From Saccharopolyspora sp. NFXS83 (GTDB lineage Bacteria > Actinomycetota > Actinomycetes > Mycobacteriales > Pseudonocardiaceae), in NCBI RefSeq assembly GCF_026241095.1, contig NZ_JAPFGB010000001.1, positions 450,942 through 514,941 of the forward strand: DNA of 64,000 nucleotides, written 5' to 3'. The position numbers were made by a program, and so were the translations under genes. Under the pieces are notes generated by a model. The model worked only from the letters and a program-made list of their open reading frames with translations. It was not told the DNA's origin and searched no databases. Positions 26,882 through 36,737 of the stretch are shown here, piece after piece. Every line of letters starts with the position of its first letter. Positions within the stretch are counted from its first letter, which is position 1.

Positions 26882-28107
26882 GCAACCTGGCGAACCAGCT
26901 GGTCATCGCGGAACGCACCGACCTCGCGCGCGGCATCAAGCTGCTGCTGGCCCACCCGCTGATCCGAGCGGACACCGATCCGGACGGCTTCGACCTGGTG
27001 CGCCGCCGCAAGGACACGCTCACCGGCTGGTTCGACTACCACTGCGGCTGGGCGCTGGCGGTGGAGCCGCGGCTCGGCTACGCGCGGCTGGCGAAGGTGC
27101 GCTCCGATCCCGACTCGTCCCGCCCCGCTCGGCGCAACCGCACCAGCAGGGCACCGTTCGACCGGCGCCGCTACACGCTGTTCTGCGTGGCGGCGGCGGA
27201 ACTGCTGGGCGGGCCCGCGACGACGATCGGGCTGCTGGCGGACCGGATCGTGCAGGCCACCGCGGCGGACCCGGTGCTGACCGCGTTCGACACGGCGATG
27301 CGCTCGGAGCGGATGGCCTTTGTGGACGTGCTGCGAGCGCTGGAGACCTTCGGGGCGCTGGAATCGGTCGACGGCAGCACGGAGAGCTTCGTGGACTCCG
27401 CCGAGGCGAAGGTGCTGTACCGGATCGACGCCACGCTGCTGATGCGGTTGCTGTCCGCGCCGAACGGACCGTCGCAGCTGCCCGAGCGGGAGCAGGACGC
27501 GGACCCGGACGAGGCGCTCGCCGCGCTGGTCGCCGAATCCCGCTACGGCAACGCCGAACAGGGCGCCTCCGAGGTGCAGCGCAACCTGTGGCTGCGGCAT
27601 TCGGTGCTGCGCAAGCTGTTCGACGATCCGGTGGTGTACTGGGCGGATCTGACCGGCGCCCAGCACGCCTACGCGACCTCGCCGACGGGGCGCCAGATCA
27701 TGCGGAAAGCCGCGGAGCAGGGCGGTTTCGTGCTGGAGGAACGCACCGAGGGCATGCTGCTGGTCGATCCGGAGGCGGTGGCCACGGACGCCAAATTCCC
27801 GGACGACGCGAACAACGCGAAGGTGGCGGCGCTGCACCTGCTGGACGCGCTAGGGGCTTCCCGCGCCGGGCGCACCGCCGAGCAGCTGCGCGGGGACGCC
27901 GAATCGGTGCTGGACCGCTCGCCCGGTGCCGCGCGCACCTACCGCTACTCGGATGGGCCGTCGCGGCTGGTCACCGATGCCGTCGCGGTGCTCGTCGACT
28001 TCGGCCTGGCGCGGCGGGACGGGGAGCGGATCGTCGCGCTGCCCGCCGCCGCCCGCTACACGGTCGTGTCCGGTTTTCCCGACTCCGCTGGAGGAAACCC
28101 GTCGTGA
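26878..28107 (+). CDS. jetB: Wadjet type II subunit JetB (TIGR02678)
   Basis: The 409-residue product matches TIGR02678/DUF2398: GIKLLLAHPLIRAD, DYHCGWALAVEPRLGYARLAK, RRRYTLFCVAAAELLGGPATTIGLLA, and a winged-helix-rich remainder. JetB acts as the kite-like subunit bound to the kleisin JetA in the JetABC loop-extruding motor. It overlaps jetA (ATGA) and jetC (GTGA), which indicates translational coupling and fixed stoichiometry. Confidence 0.92.
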   Translation: MSNLANQLVIAERTDLARGIKLLLAHPLIRADTDPDGFDLVRRRKDTLTGWFDYHCGWALAVEPRLGYARLAKVRSDPDSSRPARRNRTSRAPFDRRRYTLFCVAAAELLGGPATTIGLLADRIVQATAADPVLTAFDTAMRSERMAFVDVLRALETFGALESVDGSTESFVDSAEAKVLYRIDATLLMRLLSAPNGPSQLPEREQDADPDEALAALVAESRYGNAEQGASEVQRNLWLRHSVLRKLFDDPVVYWADLTGAQHAYATSPTGRQIMRKAAEQGGFVLEERTEGMLLVDPEAVATDAKFPDDANNAKVAALHLLDALGASRAGRTAEQLRGDAESVLDRSPGAARTYRYSDGPSRLVTDAVAVLVDFGLARRDGERIVALPAAARYTVVSGFPDSAGGNPS

Positions 28108-31100
28108 CGGTCTCCGAACCCGCCGAGCCCGCGCCGTCCGCGGGGGCGCGCGCGACGACCTCCCGGTGGCGGCCTTCGCGGGCGGGCATCCTCAACGTGT
28201 GGCGCTACTACGACGAGGTCTTCGAGTTCCACAAAGGACGGTTGCTGCTGCGCGGACCGAACGGCACCGGCAAGTCCAAGGCCCTCGAACTGCTGCTGCC
28301 GTTCCTGTTCGACGCGAACCTGCGCGCGAACCGCCTGTCCACCTTCGGCAGTTCCGAACGCACCATGCACTGGAACCTGATGGGCGAGGGCGCCGCAGGC
28401 GTGACCCGCGTCGGCTACGTGTGGCTGGAATTCCAGGCCGGGGACGGCGAGTGGTTCAGCTGCGGGGCCCGGTTGCAGGCCAGCAGGCACACCTCGACGG
28501 TGCACGCCGACTACTTCACCACCGGCCGCCGGATCGGCGTCGACGGCGGGCTCGCGCTGGTCAACGACAGCGGGCAGCCGCTGACGAAAGCCGCGCTCAC
28601 CGAGGCGCTGGGCGCCGACGGCACGGTGCACCCGACGGCCGCGGACCACCGCGAGGCCGTGCGCGGCGCGTTGTTCCCGGACCTCAGCGAGCAGCGCTTC
28701 GAAGCGCTGATCACGGCGTTGTTGCAGCTGCGCACGCCGAAGCTCTCCGAACGGCTCGACCCGAACCTGCTGTCCACCTTGCTGTCGCGGGCGTTGCCGC
28801 CGCTGGGCCGCACGGAGATCGCCGAACTCGCCGAGGGCTTCGAACGGCTCGACCGGCAGCGCGAACACCTCACCAGGCTGGACGCGGAGGTGCGGGCGGC
28901 GGAGGCCGTCGCCGACCGGCAGCGCACCTACGCGCAGCGGGTGCTGCGCGCGACCGCGGCAGGGGTCCTCTCCGCGACCTCCGAACTGGAGCGGCTCTCC
29001 GACGCGGCGAAGGGCAGCGCGGGGCAGCACGAGCAGGCCGTGGCCGACCGGGAGGCGACCGAGGCCGAGAAGACCGAGCTGGCTCAGGACGCCGAACGCA
29101 CCCAGGCCCGCATCGACGGGCTGGCCGACAGCGAGCGGTACCGGCAGGGCCAGGAACCGGACCGGCTGCACACCGAGGCGACGGCCGCGGTCCGGTTCGC
29201 GGCGGGCCTGCGCGATCAGGCCGAACAGCGCGCCGAGCAGGCCGCGCGGGACGCGGAGCGAGCCGAGTCGGCCGAGCACCGCGCCACCTCGGCGTCCGCG
29301 GCGGCGCAGCGCGCCGAGCAGGACGCGCGCAGGCACGCCGAGCGCGTCGGCCTGGCCGGGGCGTTCCAGGAGGTCGCGGGCACCGAGGACCGGCAGCGCA
29401 CCCGGCGGCTGCTGCGCGCCGCCGTGCGCAGCAGGCACGACCTGATCGCCGAGGTCCGCGCCGAACTCGACCGGCACGACGCGGCGGTCGCGGCACGCAC
29501 GGGCGCGGAGCACGAGCTGGAACAGGCCAGGACCGACCTGGCCGCCGCCACCGACAGGCGCACCGCCGCCGCTGAAGCGCACGACGCCGCCGTGCAGCGC
29601 CAGGACGAGCTGGTCCGGACCTGGGCGGCGCGGCTGGCCGAGCTCCCCGTCCCCGGCGCCGACGAGGTCGCCGCGCACGCCGACTGCCGCACCGCGCTGC
29701 TGGAACACCTCCGCCCCGGTTATCTCGCCGCCGCCGACGGGCTCGCGCAGCAGCACGCCGCCGGCGTCGCGCGGCGCCAGGAGTGCCGCGACCGGCACGC
29801 CGAACTCACCGCGCGGCGCGAGAGCCTGCGGGAACGCGCAGACCTGCCGCCCGCCGCCCCCGCCGCGCGCACCGCCGACCGGGTCGAGCGGCCCGGCGCG
29901 CCGCTGTGGCGGCTCGTGGCGTTCCGCAACGGCGTCGCCCCCGGTGTGCAGGCGAAGGTGGAGGCCGCGTTGCAGGCCGCCGGGTTGCTCGACGCCTGGA
30001 TGAGCCCGGAGGGCGTGCTCGACGTGGACGGGCACGACACGTTCCTCGACCCCGCGCGGCTGCACGCGGTGGACGGGTCGTCGCTCGTGGAGGTGCTGCG
30101 GCCCGAATCCGCGGGACCCGTGGACCGCGACCGGATCTGGTCGGTGCTGCACGGGATCGGCTACGGCGCGGAGCGGTTCGACGCCGACGCGGGCGGCAGG
30201 CATCGCGGGCCCGAAGCGGACCCGATCGTGGCCGTCGCGCCGGACGGCCGGTGGCGCGTCGCCGGGCTCGCGGGCAGCTCGGACAAGCCCGAAGCGGCCC
30301 ACGTCGGCGCCGCCGCCCGGGACCGCGCCCGGCGCCGCCGCATCGCCGAACTCGACGGGTGGATCGGCGAGCTCGACGGCGAACTCGCCGAGCTCGACAC
30401 CACCGCCGAAGCCCTCACCCGGCGCCGGGACGCACTGCACGCCGAGTGGAACGCCGTGCCCGACGACGCGGCGGTGCAGGAGACCCGGCGGGCCGCCGAC
30501 GTCGCCGAAGCCGAGGTCGCCGCCCGCGACGACGCCGTGAGCAGACGGGCCGCGCAGGTGTCGGAGACGGCGGAAATCGCGCGGCTGAGCGGGAATCGGC
30601 TCGCCACCCTCGCCGCAGAACGCGGACTGCCCGCCGACCGGCCCGCGCTGGAGGAGCTGGACACCCGCGTGGAGGGGTTCACCGACTCCGCCGAGGTGTG
30701 GCTCGACGCCCGCTTCGAGGCGGACAACGACCGTCGAACCGCCGATACCGCCGCGGACGTGGCGAAACGGGCCGAGGACATCGCGGCGGAACGCCGGTCC
30801 GAAGCCGCCGCCGCCGAGCTCGCGGCGCTGCGGCTCACCGAACGCGCCGACGCGGTGCGCGACGCGCTCGACACCGGCCACCAGCAGGCCCTCGACGAGA
30901 TGGCCCGGCTGCGCGGGCACCTGCTGGATCTCGACGGGCAGCGCGAGCAGGTGTCCGAGCGGCTCGTCGAGATCGCCGGGCGCATCGGCTCGCTGAGCAA
31001 CCAGCGCGCCGCTGACGCCGACCGCCGGGACGCCGCGCTCGCCGACCGCGACGCCGCCGCCGACAGGCTCCGGGGCCGGGCCGCCGCCGGTTTCGCCGAC

Positions 31101-32168
31101 GACGCGGGCATCGACCTGGACCTGTCCACAACGGACGACGTGACCGCCGCACTGGCCGCGGCCCGCGAGATCGCCGCCACCTGGCCGAAGACGCCGCACA
31201 GCACCAAGAACCTCACCGACGCGCTCGGCAGGCTCAACGAGGCCATCTACGACAGCCGCCAAGTCCTGGCCGAACGCGCCGACCTGGAACTGGAACCCGA
31301 CGACGACGTGCAGGTCTTCGTCGCCACCCTCGACGGGGTCCGGGGCGGCGCGACCGGGCTGCGGGACGCGCTGCACGCCGAACGGGACCGGGCCCGCGAC
31401 GACATCACCGGCGCCGAACGCGACCTGTTCGACAAGACCCTCACGGGGGACACCCGCAGGCACCTCGCGGCCCGCATCCGCCAAGCCGGGGAACTCGTCG
31501 ACACCATGAACACCCGGCTCAAACGGGTGCGCACCGCCTCGAAGGTCGCCGTGCAGCTGGTGTGGGATGTCGACCCGAACCTGCCCGCCGGCACCCAGAC
31601 CGCGCGGGAACTGCTGCTCACCGACCCGGCCCAGCTCACCGGCGCGGACAAGGACGCGCTGCACGACTTCTTCCGGGACCGCATCGACGAGGCCAAGCAG
31701 GACAACGCCGCCGCCAGCTGGGAGGGCCAGCTCGCGCAGGTCTTCGACTACACCGCCTGGCACCGGTTCGGCGTGAAGATCGATCGGGCGAACGGGGACG
31801 GCTGGCAGCTGCTCACGAAGCGGCTGCACGGCGCGCTCTCCGGCGGGGAGAAGGCCATCGCGCTGCACCTGCCGCTGTTCGCCGCCGTCGCCGCGCACTA
31901 CCAGGCGGTGCCGGCCGCGCCCCGGTTCATCCTGCTCGACGAGGTGTTCGTGGGCGTGGACGCCACCAACCGCGGGCAGGTGTTCGACCTGCTCACCGCG
32001 CTCGACCTGGACCTGGTGCTGACCAGCGACCACGAGTGGTGCACCTACCGGGAACTCGACGGCATCGCGATCCACCAGCTCATCACCGGCGACGGTGACG
32101 ACGCGGTCACCACCGCCCGCTTCGTCTGGGACGGCCGGGCGCTCGCGGAGCAACGCGGTGCTTCCTGA
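28104..32168 (+). CDS. jetC: Wadjet type II SMC-like ATPase JetC (TIGR02680)
   Basis: The 1354-residue protein has an N-terminal Walker A (GPNGTGKS, residues 51-58), about 1100 residues dominated by Ala/Glu/Arg/Asp-rich coiled coil, and a C-terminal head with the ABC signature LSGGEK (about 1245-1250) and Walker B FILLDE (D1279, E1280). This is the TIGR02680 SMC-like ATPase. It should dimerise and, with JetA and JetB, extrude DNA loops to recognise small circular plasmids. All ATPase residues are present, so it looks functional. The GTG start overlaps the jetB stop. Confidence 0.95.
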   Translation: MTVSEPAEPAPSAGARATTSRWRPSRAGILNVWRYYDEVFEFHKGRLLLRGPNGTGKSKALELLLPFLFDANLRANRLSTFGSSERTMHWNLMGEGAAGVTRVGYVWLEFQAGDGEWFSCGARLQASRHTSTVHADYFTTGRRIGVDGGLALVNDSGQPLTKAALTEALGADGTVHPTAADHREAVRGALFPDLSEQRFEALITALLQLRTPKLSERLDPNLLSTLLSRALPPLGRTEIAELAEGFERLDRQREHLTRLDAEVRAAEAVADRQRTYAQRVLRATAAGVLSATSELERLSDAAKGSAGQHEQAVADREATEAEKTELAQDAERTQARIDGLADSERYRQGQEPDRLHTEATAAVRFAAGLRDQAEQRAEQAARDAERAESAEHRATSASAAAQRAEQDARRHAERVGLAGAFQEVAGTEDRQRTRRLLRAAVRSRHDLIAEVRAELDRHDAAVAARTGAEHELEQARTDLAAATDRRTAAAEAHDAAVQRQDELVRTWAARLAELPVPGADEVAAHADCRTALLEHLRPGYLAAADGLAQQHAAGVARRQECRDRHAELTARRESLRERADLPPAAPAARTADRVERPGAPLWRLVAFRNGVAPGVQAKVEAALQAAGLLDAWMSPEGVLDVDGHDTFLDPARLHAVDGSSLVEVLRPESAGPVDRDRIWSVLHGIGYGAERFDADAGGRHRGPEADPIVAVAPDGRWRVAGLAGSSDKPEAAHVGAAARDRARRRRIAELDGWIGELDGELAELDTTAEALTRRRDALHAEWNAVPDDAAVQETRRAADVAEAEVAARDDAVSRRAAQVSETAEIARLSGNRLATLAAERGLPADRPALEELDTRVEGFTDSAEVWLDARFEADNDRRTADTAADVAKRAEDIAAERRSEAAAAELAALRLTERADAVRDALDTGHQQALDEMARLRGHLLDLDGQREQVSERLVEIAGRIGSLSNQRAADADRRDAALADRDAAADRLRGRAAAGFADDAGIDLDLSTTDDVTAALAAAREIAATWPKTPHSTKNLTDALGRLNEAIYDSRQVLAERADLELEPDDDVQVFVATLDGVRGGATGLRDALHAERDRARDDITGAERDLFDKTLTGDTRRHLAARIRQAGELVDTMNTRLKRVRTASKVAVQLVWDVDPNLPAGTQTARELLLTDPAQLTGADKDALHDFFRDRIDEAKQDNAAASWEGQLAQVFDYTAWHRFGVKIDRANGDGWQLLTKRLHGALSGGEKAIALHLPLFAAVAAHYQAVPAAPRFILLDEVFVGVDATNRGQVFDLLTALDLDLVLTSDHEWCTYRELDGIAIHQLITGDGDDAVTTARFVWDGRALAEQRGAS

Positions 32169-33375
32169 CGGTCTGCGCCGAGCCGAGTTCGCACCGCTGT
32201 GGCAAGCGGTGCACGACCGGCTCAGCTCCGGCCTTCCCGTGAACCGGGTGCGGGTCGGGCCGCTGGACCGCGGGCAGCGGGAAGCGCTGGCGGACCTGCT
32301 GGGCATGGACCGGCTGCCGCCCGACCACGTCGCGGTGTCGCTGCCGCGGCTGGACGTGCTGCTCGGGCAGATCTGCGGGATGGACGCCCGCGGCATCGTC
32401 GAAGAGCTGATCGGCCCGCTGGAGAACCGGGCGCGGCAACGGCAACGCGTCCAGCAGCAGCGCGCGGCGCTGTGGGAGTGGCTCGCCGAGCACCCGGTGG
32501 TGGCCGCGCAGCCCGCGCTGCGGGAATGGGTCGAGCAGGTGCGCCGGGGCGGGGTGTTCGGCGGATCTCCCACCGCCACCGGGGAACTGCTCGACGCGGC
32601 GCTGCACGTGCTGTCCCGGTTGCCCGCGGCGGGGACGCCGTTGCCCTCGTTCGCCGGGGACGTGCTGGGCGACCCGCACGCCCTGGACGCCGGCAGGCGG
32701 GTGTCCGGGCTGGTGCTGCGCGCGCTGGCCGAGGTCTACGGCGTCGCGCTGCCCGCCAGCGCTCAGCAGCGCCGCGACCTGTGGCGGCGGGCCGGGGTCG
32801 GCGACGACGAACTGTCCACTGTGGTGCTCACCGCCGGGGTGCAGCCCGTCGGCGGACGGCTGTGCGGCGAGATCATGCGCTCCTGCACCGATTCCGGGCA
32901 CGCCGCGGTGCTCACCCTGGCCCAGCTGCGGGACGCGGGGCGGATCGTGCTCGGCACGCGGGAGGTGTGGGTGGTGGAGAACCCGAGCGTGCTCGGGCTC
33001 GCGCTGCGCCGGTTCGGCCGCACCTGCCCGCCGATGGTGTGCACCTCGGGATGGCCGAACAGCGCCGGGATCCTGCTGCTGCGGCTGCTGTCCGCCGCGG
33101 GTGCGACGTTGCGCTACCACGGCGACTTCGACGGCGAAGGCGTGCGCATCGCGGCCTACGTGCTGGCGAAGGCGGGGGCGGTGCCGTGGCGGATGAGCGC
33201 GCAGGACTACCTGGCCGCGCTGGACCGGTACCCCTCCGGGCCCGGGGTCGGACGGGTCACCGAGGCTCCGTGGGACGCGGCGCTGGCCGCGGCGTTGCGG
33301 GAGAACCGGATCGCCGTCCCGCAGGAGCGCCTCGCCGACGCCCTGCTGGACGAAGCAGCCTGGCGCTCTTCGTGA
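32158..33375 (+). CDS. jetD: Wadjet type II nuclease JetD (TIGR02679)
   Basis: The 405-residue product starts at a GTG inside the jetC end (11-base overlap). The C-terminal DUF2399/toprim domain shows the catalytic glutamate in WVVENPS (E274) and the DxD pair in YHGDFDGEG (D323, D325). JetD is the nuclease that cuts plasmid DNA after the JetABC motor stalls. The acidic residues needed for metal binding are intact, so the four-gene system appears complete. A start upstream at 32095 would lie in out-of-phase jetC sequence and is unlikely. Confidence 0.93.
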   Translation: MLPDGLRRAEFAPLWQAVHDRLSSGLPVNRVRVGPLDRGQREALADLLGMDRLPPDHVAVSLPRLDVLLGQICGMDARGIVEELIGPLENRARQRQRVQQQRAALWEWLAEHPVVAAQPALREWVEQVRRGGVFGGSPTATGELLDAALHVLSRLPAAGTPLPSFAGDVLGDPHALDAGRRVSGLVLRALAEVYGVALPASAQQRRDLWRRAGVGDDELSTVVLTAGVQPVGGRLCGEIMRSCTDSGHAAVLTLAQLRDAGRIVLGTREVWVVENPSVLGLALRRFGRTCPPMVCTSGWPNSAGILLLRLLSAAGATLRYHGDFDGEGVRIAAYVLAKAGAVPWRMSAQDYLAALDRYPSGPGVGRVTEAPWDAALAAALRENRIAVPQERLADALLDEAAWRSS

Positions 33376-33800
33376 CCGGTGGGGTCTTCGCGCGGTCCGC
33401 GCAGGTGGTCGGGCGGCTGGACCTCGGCGTTCTTCTCGCTGCGGGATCACTTCTTCGAGCGGGTTCCCCCCCGCAAGTGCCGTCCTCGTGCGAAGAGCGC
33501 TGAGAACCCGCGGGTGGTCGCCTTGCTCCAGGTGGTCGCTGCTCAGCGGTTTCGCCGCTGACGAAGACGGGAACCGAGGTCTGTTGTGCGCGGGCTCGGT
33601 GGGGGTCCTGTTCGGGGGTGTGCCACGTCCTCCCGGGCGGGGAGCGGGGCTTCTAGCTTGGGAACTCGGGTCCCGCCCGGTGTGGTCCGCCTGGTGCTGC
33701 CGCGGCGTTCTGGGCCGGTGTGCTGCGCGGAGCTTCGCGGGCGTCCCGAATCGGCAAGCTCCACTAGTCCACATTGGACGATGTAGATCGTGAGGTCGTC
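33376..33800. other. Intergenic region carrying a dispersed repeat
   Basis: These 425 bases follow jetD. No gene is supported. The block 33433-33529 contains sequence shared with the gaps at 2226-2252 and 46833-46910. The promoter of the downstream SDR gene is probably near 33740-33790. Confidence 0.45.
33433..33516 (-). repeat. Dispersed intergenic repeat, copy B
   Basis: TTCTCGCTGCGGGATC at 33433-33448 is the exact reverse complement of 46895-46910, and ACCCGCGGGTG at 33506-33516 recurs at 46833-46843. The two blocks keep the same relative order in opposite orientation (about 84 versus 78 bases), so this looks like one element in two places. Confidence 0.5.
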
Positions 33801-34622
33801 ATGTCCGTTTGGTTCATCACCGGAATTTCTCGTGGTCTCGGCCGGGCGTTGGCCGAGGCCGCGTTGGGCCGGGGGCACACCGTCGTCGGCACCACTCGCA
33901 GCGGGGAGTGCGACCTCGCCGTCGCGGACGGCAGGCTGCGCACCGTGGCGCTCGACATCACCGTCCCGGAACACGCCGCCGCGGCCGTCGCGGCAGCGCA
34001 CGAGTTCGCCGGGCGCATCGACGTCGTCGTGAACAACGCGGGCTACGGCCTGCTCGGCGCCATCGAGGAGACCTCGCCGTCCGAGGCGGAGCACGTGTTC
34101 GACGTGAACTTCTTCGGCGCGCTGCGCGTGGTGCGGGCGGCGCTGCCGGTGCTGCGCGAACAGCGCTGCGGGCACGTCGTCAACATCTCGTCCATCGCCG
34201 CGCTCGCACCCGGCGGCGGTTCCGGGTTGTACGCGGCGGCGAAGGCTGCGCTCGGCGGCATGTCCGAGGCGTTGGCGCAGGAGGTCGCGCCGCTGGGCAT
34301 CAAGGTCACCGCCGTCGAACCGGGCCAGTTCCGCACCGACTTCCTCTCCGGGCGCTCGCGGCGCAACACCGCCACCGCCATCGACGACTACGCGGCGACC
34401 AGCGGCTCCGTCACGGCCTTGGAGGGCAAGCACGGCAAGCAGTTCGGCGACCCGGCCCGCGCCGCCGAGGTGATCCTCGACGCCGTCGCCGACGCGGAAC
34501 CGCCGATGCACCTGGTGCTCGGCGCGGACGCGCTCGACCGCACCCGCGCCAACGCGGACCGGCTGCTCGGCGACCTGCGGCGGTGGGAAGGGGCGTCCGC
34601 CGCAACGGCTTTCCCGTCCTGA
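33801..34622 (+). CDS. Short-chain dehydrogenase/reductase
   Basis: From the ATG at 33801 the enzyme is 273 residues. Classical SDR motifs are present: TGISRGLGRA (cofactor turn), NNAGYG, the serine in VNISSIAA and YAAAK (catalytic Tyr and Lys). The loop TTRSG after the second strand suggests NADP rather than NAD. The substrate is unknown. A hairpin follows and separates it from the convergent DUF5134 gene. Confidence 0.9.
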   Translation: MSVWFITGISRGLGRALAEAALGRGHTVVGTTRSGECDLAVADGRLRTVALDITVPEHAAAAVAAAHEFAGRIDVVVNNAGYGLLGAIEETSPSEAEHVFDVNFFGALRVVRAALPVLREQRCGHVVNISSIAALAPGGGSGLYAAAKAALGGMSEALAQEVAPLGIKVTAVEPGQFRTDFLSGRSRRNTATAIDDYAATSGSVTALEGKHGKQFGDPARAAEVILDAVADAEPPMHLVLGADALDRTRANADRLLGDLRRWEGASAATAFPS

Positions 34623-34631
34623 CGCTCGGGA

Positions 34632-34678
34632 AGCCGGACCGCACGCGGCGACCGGCTCGCCGTGCACCCGGTCCGGCT
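34632..34678. terminator. Hairpin between convergent genes
   Basis: AGCCGGACC plus GCACG (34632-34645) pairs with CGTGC and GGTCCGGCT (34661-34665 and 34670-34678), with a four-base bulge. It sits between the SDR and DUF5134 stop codons and could terminate both. Confidence 0.6.
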
Positions 34679-35349
34679 CAGAGCATCGCGAACAGCATCG
34701 CGCCCATGCCGATGCTCATCGCGCCGTGGCAGGCCGAGTCGAGTGCGCGGCGGGTCGCGTCCGGATCGGCGGGCGCGCCGGTGGTGTCCGCGGCGTCCAG
34801 GGCGTGGCGTGCCGTGTCCACCGCGGTGGAGATCCAGGCCGTCGAGGACAGCACCAGGAACGCCGCGAGCACCGCGGAGATCGCGACGACCGCGCCGGGA
34901 GTGGTGTCGGCGGCGGCCGGGGCCGCGAGCACGCCGGAACCGCCACCGGTGCCCATCGAGTGGTGGTGACCGCCACCGGAATCGGAGGCACCGAGCATGA
35001 GCAGCGGCATCGTCGCGATCATCCACACCATCGCCGCCGACATCACCGCGTGGTGGCTGTGCGCCAGCCGGGGTGAGCCGTAGCCGTGCGCGCACGGCGT
35101 GCGCAGCACCGTCAACGCCGCGAACCACAGAGCGGTCGCCGCGAACAGCACGATCTGCGGGGTGGCGGGCACGCTCATGCCCCACGGCCACACCATCGCG
35201 ATCATCAGCAGGCTCATCACCAGGTGGCTCACCGAGCTGAGCCGATCGCGCGGCAGCAGCGCCGGCCGGGTGGCGCTGTACGCGCACCACGCCGCCGTCA
35301 CCGCGAACAGCACCGTCAGGACCCAGCTCAGCAGCAGCGATTCGACCAC
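34678..35349 (-). CDS. DUF5134-like membrane protein
   Basis: The 223-residue product begins at a GTG two bases after the PepSY stop codon. It has about six transmembrane helices and the DUF5134 pattern: AYSATRPALLP near the first loop, VSHLVMSLLMIAMVWPWG, ALTVLRTPCAHGYG and HHAVMSAAMVWMIATMPLLML, with a His/Gly-rich loop (GGGHHHSMG) that could bind metal. The domain has no known function. Coupling to the PepSY gene places it in a membrane metal or heme group with the divergent CopD-CtaG protein. Confidence 0.78.
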   Translation of the reverse strand: MVESLLLSWVLTVLFAVTAAWCAYSATRPALLPRDRLSSVSHLVMSLLMIAMVWPWGMSVPATPQIVLFAATALWFAALTVLRTPCAHGYGSPRLAHSHHAVMSAAMVWMIATMPLLMLGASDSGGGHHHSMGTGGGSGVLAAPAAADTTPGAVVAISAVLAAFLVLSSTAWISTAVDTARHALDAADTTGAPADPDATRRALDSACHGAMSIGMGAMLFAML

Positions 35350-35351
35350 GA

Positions 35352-36737
35352 TCAGACTCCGGTGCTCCGCCGGGCGCGCAGTCCCAGCACGATGTCGACG
35401 ACGAGGAACAGCAGCAGCGACGCCCCCAGCAGGGGCAGGAAGTAGGCGACGAACGCGGCTCCGACGATGATCGGCGCCATGATCCGGCCGGGGACGCGCC
35501 GCCACGCGCCGCGTTCCGGTGGCCTGCCGATCCGGCCGTCGCCGCGGGTGGGCCTGCGCAGCCACCACATCCGGTAGCCCCAGAAGATCATCGAGAGCAG
35601 TCCGAGCATCAGCGCCGCCAGCAGCAGCTGGTTCACCAACCCGAACAGCAGGCCCATGTGCGCGTCGATGCCCCACCGGGAGAGCTTCGCCATCAGCGGG
35701 TAGTCCGCCCACCGGATGGTCTCGGTGATCGTGCCGGTGGACGGGTCGACGGCCACCTGGTCCTGCTTGGTCGGCCAGCTCCGCTGTTGCTGCTGCACGG
35801 TGTAGGCGGAACCGGCTTCGGGCGGCTTGATCTCCACCGGTCCGTCCAGCCCTGCGGCGAGCGCCGCCTGGTGCACCCGGTCGATGCCGACGTCGGACGT
35901 GGGCGCGGACGGCAGCCCGGTCGACACCGCCGGTGTCTCCCAGGACAGCTGTTCGCGGGCCGCCGTGACGTTCTCCCCGGCGTGCACCGACCAGGTCAGA
36001 CCGGTCGCGGACAGGAACAGCAGCCCGAGCGCCGCCCACAGGCCCACCGCGCCGTGCCACGACAGCACCCGCCTGCGACCGGCCGGGCGCAGCTCCGGAG
36101 CCAGCAGCAGGCGGGCCCGCCGGTTGCGGCGGGTGCGTCCGACCCACAGCGCGACACCGCCGAGCACCACGACCCACAACCAGCTGGCGGCGAGCTCGCT
36201 GTAGAGCCGTCCGGTGTCGCCGAGGTGCAGGCCGCGGTGCAGGTTGTCGATCCACGCGCGCAGCGGCAGCGCCTGCCCGGAGCCGTAGGTGACCAGGTCA
36301 CCGCGCACCTGCGCGGTGTGCGGGTCGATGAACACGGTGCGCTGGTAGCTCTCCGGCAGGTCCGGCGCCGCGAAGATCACCTGGGTGGTGTCGGTGGGCG
36401 TCGCGCCCGGACGCACGGCCTGCAACTGCTCGCCGGGCCGGACGGCCTGCGCGACGGAGACCTGCTCGGCCAGCGGCTTCGTGTTCGCCGCAGCCGGAAC
36501 GTGCAGCTCGTGCGCGTAGACGGCCTGCTCCAACTGCGGTGTGAACACGTAGACGAGGCCCGTCAGGGCGGCGATCACCAGGAACGGGGCGATGAACACC
36601 CCGGCGTAGAAGTGCAGCCGCAGCACCAACGGCCGCAGCACGGCCCAGGTGGAGGGCGTCCGCTCCGGCGCGGCCTGCTCGGACGCCTCCGGCGGAGAGG
36701 ACTGCGCCGCGAGTCCTGGTTCCGTCACCATCGCCAC
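35352..36737 (-). CDS. PepSY-domain integral membrane protein
   Basis: The 461-residue protein has four transmembrane helices and two PepSY regions. It starts with RLHFYAGVFIAPFLVIAALTGLVYVF, has a central LHLGDTGRLYSELAASWLWVVVLGG helix, WHGAVGLWAALGLLFLSATGL, and a final LVNQLLLAALMLGLLSMIFWGYRMWW. This is the PepSY-TM family, found with iron or copper uptake and reductase systems. Conserved histidines in helices 1 and 3 could bind heme. ATG at 36737 or the third codon (36731) can serve as start. Confidence 0.85.
   Translation of the reverse strand: MAMVTEPGLAAQSSPPEASEQAAPERTPSTWAVLRPLVLRLHFYAGVFIAPFLVIAALTGLVYVFTPQLEQAVYAHELHVPAAANTKPLAEQVSVAQAVRPGEQLQAVRPGATPTDTTQVIFAAPDLPESYQRTVFIDPHTAQVRGDLVTYGSGQALPLRAWIDNLHRGLHLGDTGRLYSELAASWLWVVVLGGVALWVGRTRRNRRARLLLAPELRPAGRRRVLSWHGAVGLWAALGLLFLSATGLTWSVHAGENVTAAREQLSWETPAVSTGLPSAPTSDVGIDRVHQAALAAGLDGPVEIKPPEAGSAYTVQQQQRSWPTKQDQVAVDPSTGTITETIRWADYPLMAKLSRWGIDAHMGLLFGLVNQLLLAALMLGLLSMIFWGYRMWWLRRPTRGDGRIGRPPERGAWRRVPGRIMAPIIVGAAFVAYFLPLLGASLLLFLVVDIVLGLRARRSTGV

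Noticed and set aside
26697..28103. Open frame running into jetC from far upstream
   Set aside because: It is out of phase with jetA/jetB and simply continues into jetC; the GTG at 28104, coupled to the jetB stop, is the real start.
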